A stretch of DNA of 64,000 nt from Bog-473 sp963766995 (GTDB lineage Bacteria > Actinomycetota > Acidimicrobiia > Acidimicrobiales > RAAP-2). Numbering within the stretch: position 1 is the first letter of the stretch; each line of letters starts with the position of its first letter. The translations under genes were made by a program, and so were the position numbers. Shown in pieces: positions 1-8,467 of this stretch. The notes under the pieces are model-generated. The model was not told where the DNA came from, searched no databases, and saw nothing but the letters and a program-made list of their open reading frames with translations. Where the stretch lies: contig CAVYCE010000001.1 of NCBI GenBank assembly GCA_963766995.1, positions 682,001-746,000 of the forward strand, read 5' to 3'.

Positions 1-434
1 TCGGGCGCGGTGGCGGTGAGGATGGCGCTGACCATGGCGCCGGCCAAGCCAAAGAGGTACAGGCGCCGGTGCCCGAAGAGATCACCGGCCTTGCCAAAGA
101 AGGGCGCGGCAAGGCCGAAGGCCAGCAGCGGTCCGGTGGAGGCCCAAGTCAGAACCGAGAAATTGGTGTGGAAGTCGTCCCGCACCGTGGGGAGGGCCAC
201 CACAAACACCGTGAAGGTGATGTTGAGGGAGAGCAGGCCGGCCAAGAGAGCTGTGAGCGACCACCAGCGGTAGCGAGGACTGCGCTCGGCCCGGGCCGAC
301 ACCCGGCGGCGGAGCAGTTCGGGCCAGCTCGGATCGACCGAGGCCTCGGCGCCGCTGGCGCCCATCATCACCCCACCCGGATCGGTGACGGGATCGAGCA
401 GCGAGTCGGTTGCCTCGTCCCCCACCTGGTTCAC
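1..434 (-). CDS. MFS transporter, N-terminal part (runs off the left edge)
   Basis: Partial gene; the C-terminal part lies beyond position 1. The reverse-strand reading gives a hydrophobic first helix after a basic arginine-rich N-tail, a second helix, and then the loop motif FFGKAGDLFGHRRLYLFG, which matches the MFS motif A between helices 2 and 3. It is therefore a proton-coupled or uniporter inner-membrane carrier of unknown substrate. GTG at 434 is preferred because it lies 5 nt after the stop of the upstream small gene and has a GGTAGATAGG stretch before it; ATG at 368 is the alternative. It is probably the last gene of the long minus-strand run beginning near 9.9 kb. Confidence 0.8.
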   Translation of the reverse strand, partial: MNQVGDEATDSLLDPVTDPGGVMMGASGAEASVDPSWPELLRRRVSARAERSPRYRWWSLTALLAGLLSLNITFTVFVVALPTVRDDFHTNFSVLTWASTGPLLAFGLAAPFFGKAGDLFGHRRLYLFGLAGAMVSAILTATAP

Positions 435-439
435 CCTAT

Positions 440-748
440 CTACCTGAAGCGGTTGAACCACCAGTTCGGATTGCGCCCGTGGGCATGGAAGTGATCGGGG
501 ATCTGTCGCATGACCCGGTCCACCGACCACTCGCCAGGACCGAAGCGGGCATCGGCCACCAGGGTCAGCTGGGTCACCATGTGGTCGATTTCGTCGTCGG
601 GCGGAACGGGACCGTGGTGCTTCCACACCACCATCGGCACTCCGCACACTTCACAGTCGGCCACCCAGCAGGTGTCGTCTTCGTGGTGCCACTCCGAAAG
701 CTTGGCTGCCTCGCACAAGTCACAGTTGGGATCGAAGGGGAGCGGCAT
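440..748 (-). CDS. Small conserved protein with two CxxC pairs
   Basis: A 102-residue soluble protein with a CDLC pair near residue 9 and a CEVC pair near residue 33, a histidine-rich middle (WHH, KHHG) and an aromatic C-terminus. The paired cysteines suggest a zinc-binding knuckle; I do not recognise a characterised family. Its ATG overlaps the stop codon of the upstream PASTA kinase by one base (TGATG), so it is probably translationally coupled to the kinase. Function unknown; a role as substrate or accessory of the kinase is only a guess from position. Confidence 0.75.
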   Translation of the reverse strand: MPLPFDPNCDLCEAAKLSEWHHEDDTCWVADCEVCGVPMVVWKHHGPVPPDDEIDHMVTQLTLVADARFGPGEWSVDRVMRQIPDHFHAHGRNPNWWFNRFR

Positions 749-2700
749 CAGTGGGTGAGTATCTCGACTGACGATCCGGTGTCCACCGTGGTGCCCTGAG
801 ATGGGTTGGTGCCGCGCACGATCCCATTCGGATTGCCCTGCACGCCCGATACCACCAGACCGGCGGCCGTGAGGGTGTTCGTAGCCTGCGTCACAGTGTC
901 GTCGAACACGTTGGGGACCTGCACCGTGGGTGGACCGCTCGAAATAGTGACGGTCACCGCCGACTGGTAGGGCGCAGGCTGTCCGCTGGATGGAGTGGTC
1001 GAGATCACATCACCGGCCGGCACCGAGGTGGACGAGGCATTGGCCTGCGTGGCGCTGAAGTTGTCCACCTGCAGCGCCGCCTGCGCCTCGGCGAATGTGT
1101 AGCTCTGCGGAATGTTGGGGACGTTCACCGGAGCGTGACCTTCGGAGGGTGTGATGGTGATGGTGGACCCGTACGGCGCGGTGGTTGGGTTCTGCACGTT
1201 GCCCGACGCCCAGGAAATGATGATGGTGTTGGGGATGGTGGAGTTGTAGACGGGCGGGACGCAGTGCGGCTTGAGATGAGCAGGCACAAGCGCAGCCGCC
1301 GCTTGGGTGCAGTTCATATTGGTCAGTGACGGAACGGCGACCGACGGTGGGCCGATGGATGGAATGAGGTCAATGGTCGAACCTTGCTTGAGTACCTTCC
1401 CGGGGCTCGGGCTCTGCGACACGATGAGACCCGTCCCTAGCGTGGTGGACTTCACACCGGCCTCCACATGCACCGAGAAATGATCCTTGGTGGCCAGTGA
1501 TTGCGCCTCGGCGGTGGTGAGCGAGGTGAGCGTGGGCACAGGGCTGCTGGGCGCGAAGACGTTGGTGCCGATGGCCAAGACCAGTCCGACTACCAGCAGC
1601 AGAGCGGCCACGCCGGCGACCACGACGGCCAGTCGCTTCTTGCCGTCGCTTCGCCGAGGTTGGGCGATCACGGGACCGCTGCCGGTCGGAGGCGCAGACC
1701 GACCCGAGCCCAGTGGCTCGGCATCGAACAGCTCGCCCGGTCCCGTCTTGGTCCCCACCGGGGCGGCGGGCACCGGCGCCACTTGGGTCAACTCGCTCGT
1801 CGTCGGAGCCCGGAAGCCGGCAATGGGCGACAGCGCGGCGTGATTGGGTGGCTCCAAAGGAAGCGGCTCGGGAGGAGGGAGCGCGGCGGCCAGTGCGCCC
1901 AGGCGCGCCGCAAATCCCGCGGCGTCGAGTCGGGCGCTGGGTTCCGGCGCGGCAGCGCGAGCCAGCACGTCGTCGAGCGGGCCCAGACTTGCGTGGGGCG
2001 GCAGCGGCGTACCCACCCGAGCCATCACTGTGCCCAAGGTGGTGTCGGCCGCAAAGGGCACCTCGCCCGACACGGCTTCATAAAGCACCAGAGCCAATGA
2101 GTAGACATCGGCCCGACCGTCCACCGTCTTGCCTTCGGCCGATTCGGGGGAGATGTAGCGCGCTGTGCCCACCATGGCGCCCACCGGCTCGGTCCACGCC
2201 GCTTCGGCCAGGGCCCGGGCCACGCCGAAGTCGGCCACTCGGACCCGACCCTCTTCGTCGAAGAGCAGATTGGCCGGCTTGATATCGCGATGGACGAGAC
2301 CACGGGCGTGGGCGTAGGCCAACCCCTGCGCCACCTCGGTCCCCAGCAACGCCGCCTGCGAATGGCTAAGCCGGATGCCGCGATCCAGCAGATCGCGCAA
2401 CGAGCCCCCGCCGAGATACTCCAGGACCAAATACGGCCCATCGGTATCTTCACCCCAATCGAACACCCGCAATACGTGCGGATGGTTGAGCGAAGCCACC
2501 GAGCGCGCCTCGGCCCCGAAGCGCTTCAGAAAGGCCTCGTCACTGGCCAACCCCGGCAAGAGGACCTTGACGGCGACATGACGTTGCAATGACACGTCCT
2601 CGGCCAGGAAGACGTGAGCGGATGCGCCAGTGCCCAGAGCGGAGAGCAGCCGGTAGCGCTTCCCAAGGACCCGGCCGATGGAGTCAGAAATTAAGGGCAT
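748..2700 (-). CDS. PASTA-domain Ser/Thr protein kinase (PknB-like)
   Basis: A 650-residue membrane-anchored Hanks-type kinase. The cytoplasmic catalytic domain (about 15-270) shows the glycine loop GTGASAHV, the ATP-binding lysine K45, HRDIKPANLL with D139, DFG at 157-159 and the activation-segment end GTARYISPE. A proline-rich linker leads to one membrane helix (about 357-380). Outside the cell are four PASTA-like repeats (about 386-450, 453-520, 525-590, 592-650), the family's sensor for peptidoglycan fragments or lipid II. Such kinases control growth and division in Actinobacteria. Here the gene follows ligA with a 54-nt gap instead of sitting with rodA/pbpA. Two cysteines in PASTA 2 (464 and 480) could form a disulfide. 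Confidence 0.93.
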   Translation of the reverse strand: MPLISDSIGRVLGKRYRLLSALGTGASAHVFLAEDVSLQRHVAVKVLLPGLASDEAFLKRFGAEARSVASLNHPHVLRVFDWGEDTDGPYLVLEYLGGGSLRDLLDRGIRLSHSQAALLGTEVAQGLAYAHARGLVHRDIKPANLLFDEEGRVRVADFGVARALAEAAWTEPVGAMVGTARYISPESAEGKTVDGRADVYSLALVLYEAVSGEVPFAADTTLGTVMARVGTPLPPHASLGPLDDVLARAAAPEPSARLDAAGFAARLGALAAALPPPEPLPLEPPNHAALSPIAGFRAPTTSELTQVAPVPAAPVGTKTGPGELFDAEPLGSGRSAPPTGSGPVIAQPRRSDGKKRLAVVVAGVAALLLVVGLVLAIGTNVFAPSSPVPTLTSLTTAEAQSLATKDHFSVHVEAGVKSTTLGTGLIVSQSPSPGKVLKQGSTIDLIPSIGPPSVAVPSLTNMNCTQAAAALVPAHLKPHCVPPVYNSTIPNTIIISWASGNVQNPTTAPYGSTITITPSEGHAPVNVPNIPQSYTFAEAQAALQVDNFSATQANASSTSVPAGDVISTTPSSGQPAPYQSAVTVTISSGPPTVQVPNVFDDTVTQATNTLTAAGLVVSGVQGNPNGIVRGTNPSQGTTVDTGSSVEILTH

Positions 2701-2754
2701 CGGGCATTCGTAGGCTACTGATCAGGAGGGCAGCTTCGGTGGACACTCCTGGAC

Positions 2755-4851
2755 TCATCCCGGAAGTGAACCCGTCGCCAGCAATGCCTCGAAGCCATCC
2801 GCGGCGACGATGGGAACGCCCAGTTCCTCGGCCTTCTTGAGTTTGCTGGCACCGGGAGCTTCTCCCACCACGAGTGCAAACGTTTTCTTTGACACACTGC
2901 CCGGGGATTTGCCACCGCGCGCCATGATCGCCTCCTCCGCCTCCTCGCGGGTGAAGCCCGGCACCGCACCGGTCACCACCACTGTTTTCCCCTCCAGCGA
3001 CTGGACCACACCTACCGTGTCGCCAGCGCTCCCGCCGCCGGGTTCTTCCATCGAAACGCCCGCCGCCCGCAGTCGCTCGATGACCCCTTGGTTGGTGGGC
3101 GCGGCCACGAACTCGGCCACGCTGGCCCCGATCACCGGGCCGATGCCTTCGACGGCGGCCAACTCGGACTCGGTGGCCGACATGATGGCGTCCATGTTGC
3201 CCAAGGCCCGGGCTACCGCTCGTGCGCCGGTGGGTCCCAGGTGACGAATGCCCAAAGCGACCAACAATCGGCTCAGCGGTTGCGCCGTGGAGCCGGCGAT
3301 GCCCTGCACCAGGTTGCGGGCGGAAATGGCGGCGAAGCGCTCGAGTCCTGACAGCTGCTCCTCCGTGATGTCGTAGAGATCGGCTGGGTCGGCGATGAGC
3401 TCGGCCTCGACCAGCTGCACCACTCGCTCCTCGCCCAGCCCCTCAATATCCATGGCGGAACGGTTGGCGTAATGGGCAATGCGTTGCACCCGCTGCGCCG
3501 GGCAGTCGATGTTGGTGCAATACGTGTCACTCTCACTCGGCAGTCGCACCAACGGCTCGTTGCAGGACGGGCACGATGTAGGGAACTTCCACCGTGATGC
3601 TCGGCGCTTGGGCACCCCGGGGCCGCTGAGCTGTGGCCCCACCACCTCGGGAATGACATCGCCGGCCTTGCGCACCACCACCAGATCCCCGGGCCGCACA
3701 TCCTTGGCCTCCACCTGGTCTTCATTGTGCAGCGTGGCCACGGCCACGGTCGATCCACCGACGAACACCGGCTCCAGGCGGGCAAACGGCGTCGCCCGCC
3801 CGGTGCGGCCGATGGAGACCTCAATGCTGAGCAACGCTGTGGTGCGCTCCTCGGGCGGGAACTTGAAAGCAATGGCCCAACGCGGTGCCCTCGATGTCGC
3901 ACCCAATTGCGCATGCAAAGCCAGGTCGTCCACCTTGGTCACCACGCCGTCGATCTCATACGGGAGGTCGTGGCGCTCATGGGCCAACGAGCGGCAGCGG
4001 TCCAGGATGCCCTCAATACCCTTCATCGTCTTGGCGTCGGGACTGACCGGCAGGCCGGCTTTTTTCAGCATGGCCAGCGTGCCCGACTGCGTGGTCGCGG
4101 GCCACGCGCTCTCGGCGGGCGCGCCCTCCACCTCGCCCACCTGATAGGCCCAGAACGACAGAGGCCGCTTGGCCGTGGCGGTCGGGTCCTTCTGCCGCAG
4201 TGACCCGGCGGCCGAGTTACGGGGATTGACGAAGGTCTTCTCCCCGGCCGCCACCTGGCGCTCGTTCATGGCAGCGAAATCCGCCACCGGCATGTAGATC
4301 TCGCCCCGCACCTCCAGCACGGCCGGATACGGGCCACCGGCCGGCTTCAGCTCATGGGGCACGGCCTTCACCGTTTCCACGTTGGCCGTGACGTCTTCAC
4401 CCGTCACGCCGTCACCACGAGTGGCAGCGCGCACCAGCTTCCCGTGCTCGTAGGTGAGCGACATGGCGACTCCATCGACCTTGGGTTCGCAGGAGAAAGA
4501 AACAGTGTCGAGGTTGATGTCGGGCACCTGACGGCGCAGCCGCTCGGCCCAGGCCCGCAGATCATCCTCCGAGAACGCGTTGTCGAGGCTCATCATGGGC
4601 ACGCGGTGGCGCACCTCGCTGAACAGACCCGACGGGGCGGCACCGACCGACTGTGTCGGTGAGTCCTCTGTCACCAAATCGGGGTGCTCGGCCTCCAGCG
4701 ATCTGAGCTCGTTGACCAGCAGGTCGTATTCGGCGTCGGGAATCTCGGGCGCATCGAGCGTGTGATAGCGCTCGTTGTGATGGGCGATCAGGGCGCGCAG
4801 CTCGGCCATGCGACCGGCGACTCCCGCCCCTCCCTTGCCCGCCGGCACCAT
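2755..4851 (-). CDS. ligA: NAD+-dependent DNA ligase LigA
   Basis: A 698-residue replicative ligase that seals nicks using NAD+. Visible in order: the N-terminal Ia domain with the YxxLD/PDAEYD region, the adenylation motif with K124 in KVDGVAMS, the OB-fold region, a zinc finger with C427, C430, C445 and C450, helix-hairpin-helix repeats (about 490-600), and a C-terminal BRCT domain (about 618-698) beginning SLEGKTVVVTGAVPGF. Length is normal for the family. The ATG overlaps the mnmA stop by one base (TGATG). The order cysteine desulfurase, mnmA, ligA is typical of Actinobacteria, but the often-following gatCAB genes are absent here. Confidence 0.97.
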   Translation of the reverse strand: MVPAGKGGAGVAGRMAELRALIAHHNERYHTLDAPEIPDAEYDLLVNELRSLEAEHPDLVTEDSPTQSVGAAPSGLFSEVRHRVPMMSLDNAFSEDDLRAWAERLRRQVPDINLDTVSFSCEPKVDGVAMSLTYEHGKLVRAATRGDGVTGEDVTANVETVKAVPHELKPAGGPYPAVLEVRGEIYMPVADFAAMNERQVAAGEKTFVNPRNSAAGSLRQKDPTATAKRPLSFWAYQVGEVEGAPAESAWPATTQSGTLAMLKKAGLPVSPDAKTMKGIEGILDRCRSLAHERHDLPYEIDGVVTKVDDLALHAQLGATSRAPRWAIAFKFPPEERTTALLSIEVSIGRTGRATPFARLEPVFVGGSTVAVATLHNEDQVEAKDVRPGDLVVVRKAGDVIPEVVGPQLSGPGVPKRRASRWKFPTSCPSCNEPLVRLPSESDTYCTNIDCPAQRVQRIAHYANRSAMDIEGLGEERVVQLVEAELIADPADLYDITEEQLSGLERFAAISARNLVQGIAGSTAQPLSRLLVALGIRHLGPTGARAVARALGNMDAIMSATESELAAVEGIGPVIGASVAEFVAAPTNQGVIERLRAAGVSMEEPGGGSAGDTVGVVQSLEGKTVVVTGAVPGFTREEAEEAIMARGGKSPGSVSKKTFALVVGEAPGASKLKKAEELGVPIVAADGFEALLATGSLPG

Positions 4852-5903
4852 CAGGCCGCGATACCGGCGCCCACCACGGCGTCGGGTTCAGCGAAGTCAT
4901 ACAGAGCGATGGTCTGGCCGGCGGCCACCGGGCGCTGTGGCACATCGAACTCGACCACTAGGCCGGCGTCCGAACGGCGGACTCGGCACGGGGCCGGACG
5001 TCCGTGGGCACTGACCTGAGCCACGGCCCGGTCCCCATCGGCCAGCGGCTGGTCGACCCATGTGAGCGTGCTGTCAGGCAACGCCACCGAAGAGGTGACC
5101 GCCTCGGCCACGCCCCCCACCACCACTCGTCGGGTCGGCACGTCGACCGCCACCACGTATCGTCGCTGGCCGTCGCTGCCGTGGCCCATGCCGCGGCGCT
5201 GACCAACCGTCACCAACTCGACCGCTTCGACCACACCCACCGTTTCGCCCTCGGCATTCACCACGTCGGCGGGGTGAAAGTCGATCTGCCGCGACAGGAA
5301 TCCTTGACGTCCCTCGACACTGCCGATGAAACACACGTCTTGGCTGTCCGGCTTGTCTGCCGTGCGCAACCCGAGACGCACGGCATGGGCCCGGACCTCG
5401 ACCTTGGTCATCTCTCCCACCGGGAAAGTGACCCGGGCCAGCTCGTCCTGACCGAGCATTGACAACACGTAGGACTGGTCCTTGGCGACGTCGGCACCGC
5501 GGCGGAGCCGGAATGATCCCTGGTGTGTCACTCGGGCGTGATGACCCGTGGCCAGCTGGTCGAAGCCCAGGCGCTCGGCCCGTTCCAGCAAGCGGTCGAA
5601 CTTGATTGACCGGTTGCACTCAATGCAAGGATTCGGCGTGCGGCCCAGCACATGGGCCTCCACGTATGGAGCGACCACCTTCGCCTCGAACTCTTCGGTC
5701 AGGTTGAAGACGTGATGGTCGATACCCAGCTGCTGGGCCACCCGGCGGGCGTCATCGACATCGGCCACCGAGCAGCAGCCCGAATCCGACGGTCCGCCCC
5801 ACAGCTTGAGGGTGGCGCCCACCACGTCGTGGCCCTGCTCGACCAGCAGGGCAGCGGCAACCGAGGAATCCACTCCTCCCGACATGGCGACCATGACTCG
5901 CAT
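4851..5903 (-). CDS. mnmA: tRNA-specific 2-thiouridylase MnmA
   Basis: A 350-residue enzyme that thiolates U34 of Lys, Glu and Gln tRNAs. The start at 5903 places MRVMVAMSGGVDSS at the N-terminus, where the family's PP-loop (SGGVDS, 8-13) belongs; the longer upstream reading is not homologous. The catalytic pair is C93 in NPCIEC and C191 in DVCFIG, joined by the conserved GHHAR stretch. Sulfur is supplied by a cysteine desulfurase, and one is encoded 22 nt upstream in the same run. It overlaps ligA by one base. Confidence 0.96.
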   Translation of the reverse strand: MRVMVAMSGGVDSSVAAALLVEQGHDVVGATLKLWGGPSDSGCCSVADVDDARRVAQQLGIDHHVFNLTEEFEAKVVAPYVEAHVLGRTPNPCIECNRSIKFDRLLERAERLGFDQLATGHHARVTHQGSFRLRRGADVAKDQSYVLSMLGQDELARVTFPVGEMTKVEVRAHAVRLGLRTADKPDSQDVCFIGSVEGRQGFLSRQIDFHPADVVNAEGETVGVVEAVELVTVGQRRGMGHGSDGQRRYVVAVDVPTRRVVVGGVAEAVTSSVALPDSTLTWVDQPLADGDRAVAQVSAHGRPAPCRVRRSDAGLVVEFDVPQRPVAAGQTIALYDFAEPDAVVGAGIAA

Positions 5904-5925
5904 CCGACCAGTGTGCCACCGGTGC

Positions 5926-7092
5926 TCAGCGGCCGTGACGGAGCTGCGCCACCACCTCAGGCACCACAGCAACGGCCTGATCCACGTCGGCATCCGACGT
6001 GTCATACCCAAGGGTGAACCGGATGGCACCTCGGGCCAGATCGCCAGGCAGGCCCATGGCCAGCAGCACTCTGCTGGGCTCGAGAGCGCCGCTGGCGCAG
6101 GACGAACCCCCGGAGGCGCAGATTCCCCGCTCCCCTAGCAGGAGCAACAGCTCCTCGCGCTCGATGCCGTCGAAGCACAGATGCAGATGACCCGCCAACA
6201 CCTCGGTTCCCGGTGCCACGGTGACATGCACGTCGGGCACCGCAAAAACCAGTGCCGTGGCCAACCGATCCCTGAGACCAGCCACTCGGGTGGTCGCCGC
6301 GGCACGATCCGTCTGGGCCAACCGCAAGGCGGCCGCCATCCCCACCGCACCCACCACGTTTTGCGTGCCGCTCCGTCGCTCTTGTTCCTGACCGCCGCCG
6401 TGCATCAACGCCGACAGTTGCACCGAAGCATTGACGGCCAAGACGCCCACTCCTACCGGCCCGCCGAATTTGTGGGCGCTGAGGCCGACCATGTCGGCGC
6501 CAGCCGTCACGGCGGCAACATCCAAAAAGGGTGCCGCCTGTACGGCATCGGTGAAGACCCAAGCCGAGTTGCTCCCCGCCCGCACGCACTGGACCACGTC
6601 GGCCACGGGCTGCACCACTCCGGTCTCGTTGTTGGCCGTCATCACCGCCACCAGAGCGACGTCCGCCTCCATGGCTCGCTCCAGGGCAGCCACGTCCACT
6701 CGTCCGGTGGCATCTACCGGGAGTTCGACCACCTTGGCCCCGGCGGCCTCGGCGGCTCGGCAGGACTGGCGCACGGCCGGATGCTCGATGGCCGAACACA
6801 ACACCGCAGGGGCACCACCAACCTGAAGAGCGGGCGACACCGAGCCGAGCACGGCCAGGTTGGCAGCCTCGGTGCCACCGGACGTGAAGATGATCTCCTG
6901 CGGACGGCGGCCCAAGTAGTCGGCGATCTCGTCCCGCGCCTCTTCCAGCAATCGACGAGCCCGCTGGGCCGGCCGGTGGCTCCCGGTGGGATTGCCCAAG
7001 GGCTCCGACTGGACCGTGGCCATGGCCTCGGCCACTTCGGCCCGTAGTGGAGTGGTGGCGGCGTGATCGAGGTAGGTGATCACCTCGGACAT
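5926..7092 (-). CDS. Cysteine desulfurase (IscS/NifS class)
   Basis: A 388-residue PLP enzyme that converts cysteine to alanine and passes persulfide sulfur to MnmA or to Fe-S assembly. Seen: YLDHAATTP at the N-terminus, SGGTEAANLA, the PLP histidine in AIEHPAV, NNETGVVQP, the Schiff-base lysine K208 in SAHKFGGP, and the sulfur-carrying C332 in SSCASGALEPS. The ATG at 7092 is chosen because family homology begins there; the reading extends upstream without homology. Only 1 nt separates it from the stop of the preceding aldehyde dehydrogenase. Confidence 0.94.
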   Translation of the reverse strand: MSEVITYLDHAATTPLRAEVAEAMATVQSEPLGNPTGSHRPAQRARRLLEEARDEIADYLGRRPQEIIFTSGGTEAANLAVLGSVSPALQVGGAPAVLCSAIEHPAVRQSCRAAEAAGAKVVELPVDATGRVDVAALERAMEADVALVAVMTANNETGVVQPVADVVQCVRAGSNSAWVFTDAVQAAPFLDVAAVTAGADMVGLSAHKFGGPVGVGVLAVNASVQLSALMHGGGQEQERRSGTQNVVGAVGMAAALRLAQTDRAAATTRVAGLRDRLATALVFAVPDVHVTVAPGTEVLAGHLHLCFDGIEREELLLLLGERGICASGGSSCASGALEPSRVLLAMGLPGDLARGAIRFTLGYDTSDADVDQAVAVVPEVVAQLRHGR

Positions 7093-7093
7093 G

Positions 7094-8458
7094 TCAGGCG
7101 ATCCACACCGTCTTGGCATTGCAGAATTCCTTGAGCCCGAGCTGCGACAGTTCCCGGCCGAAGCCCGAGCGCTTGATCCCGCCGAAGGGCAGTTCGGGAG
7201 TGGAAGCCACCATGGCATTGACGAAGACGGCGCCGGCTTCGATCTCTTCGATGCAGCGTTGCTGCTCGCCCTCGTCCTGCGTCCACACGCTGGAGCCCAA
7301 GCCAAAGGTGGTGGCGTTGGCCACTTCCAGAGCGGCGGTGAGATCGGACACGCGCTCGACAATGGCCACCGGCCCGAAGAGCTCCTCGCTGGCCACGCGC
7401 ATGTCGGGCGTCACACCGGAAAGCACCGTCGGCGCGAAGTACCAGCCTGGTCGGTCGGTGAGCGCGCCAGCTCCGTGCACGGTGGCACCTTGGCTGCGGG
7501 CGTCCTCCACCTGCTCGACCAACTCAGCCCGCTGCCCTTCAGTCACGATGGGTCCGACATTGGTGGCGGGGTCAAGCGGATCACCCACCACCAGCTCGTC
7601 CATGGCCGCCGTGAACCGGCGCAGGAATTCGTCGGCGATGGGCTCCACCACAATGAGGCGCTTGGCGGCGATGCACGATTGGCCGTTGTTCTGCACCCGG
7701 GCCGTCACCGCGGTACTCACCGCCGCGTCGAGATCGGCCGACTCCAGCACAATGAACGGATCGGAGCCTCCCAACTCGAGGACGCTCTTCTTCAATGCGT
7801 GTCCGGCCGTCGAGGCCACCGACATGCCGGCTCGCTCGCTGCCCGTCAGCGTGACGGCGGCGACTCGAGGGTCCTCAATGATGGCCGCGACATCCTTGGT
7901 TTCCACGAAGAGGTTGGTGAACACGCCCTCGGGTACACCACCGCGACGAAACACGTCCTCGAGAAACCATGCCGTCTGCGGAACATTCGAGGCGTGCTTG
8001 AGCAGACCCACGTTGCCCACCATGAGGGCTGGCGCGATGAAGCGAATCACCTGCCACAGAGGGAAGTTCCACGGCATGATGGCCAGCACCGGACCGATGG
8101 GCTGATAGTGCACATACGAGCGACCAGCGGCGCTGTCGATGGGTTCATCGGCCAGCAGCCGCTCCGAATGCGCGGCAAACCAACGCAGCGCCATGGCACA
8201 CTTGGCCGCCTCCCCCTTGGCCGCGGCGAAGGTCTTGCCCATTTCGGTGGTCACCATGCGGGCGATCTCGGGGATCTCGCCCTCGAAGAGCTCGGCCACC
8301 GTAATTAGGTGCCTAGCTCGCTCGGCGAACGTGGTGCGTCGATAGGCGACGAAGGCGTCTGCCGCTCTTTGCAACCGCGCCTCCACTTCCTCTGGAGTGA
8401 GCGGGTCAAAGGTCTTCTCGGTCTTTCCGGTGGCCGGATTGACGGTGGCGAACGACAT
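7094..8458 (-). CDS. gabD: NAD(P)-dependent succinate-semialdehyde dehydrogenase-like aldehyde dehydrogenase
   Basis: A 454-residue aldehyde dehydrogenase of the short GabD type: it starts MSFATVNPATGK and has the PWNFPLWQV cofactor motif (129-137), E228 in LELGG as general base and C262 in NGQSC as nucleophile. The likely reaction is oxidation of succinic semialdehyde to succinate, the last step of GABA breakdown, but substrate assignment within this family is uncertain. It lies 9 nt after the broken acyl-CoA synthetase and is followed almost directly by the cysteine desulfurase. It could complete the polyamine/GABA route suggested by the 59-64 kb locus. Confidence 0.88.
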   Translation of the reverse strand: MSFATVNPATGKTEKTFDPLTPEEVEARLQRAADAFVAYRRTTFAERARHLITVAELFEGEIPEIARMVTTEMGKTFAAAKGEAAKCAMALRWFAAHSERLLADEPIDSAAGRSYVHYQPIGPVLAIMPWNFPLWQVIRFIAPALMVGNVGLLKHASNVPQTAWFLEDVFRRGGVPEGVFTNLFVETKDVAAIIEDPRVAAVTLTGSERAGMSVASTAGHALKKSVLELGGSDPFIVLESADLDAAVSTAVTARVQNNGQSCIAAKRLIVVEPIADEFLRRFTAAMDELVVGDPLDPATNVGPIVTEGQRAELVEQVEDARSQGATVHGAGALTDRPGWYFAPTVLSGVTPDMRVASEELFGPVAIVERVSDLTAALEVANATTFGLGSSVWTQDEGEQQRCIEEIEAGAVFVNAMVASTPELPFGGIKRSGFGRELSQLGLKEFCNAKTVWIA

Positions 8459-8467
8459 GATCCCTGT

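Noticed and set aside
7076..8308. A 410-residue open frame on the plus strand opposite gabD
   Set aside because: Antisense to a confirmed aldehyde dehydrogenase; histidine/glycine-rich composition is typical of an antisense frame, not of a protein.
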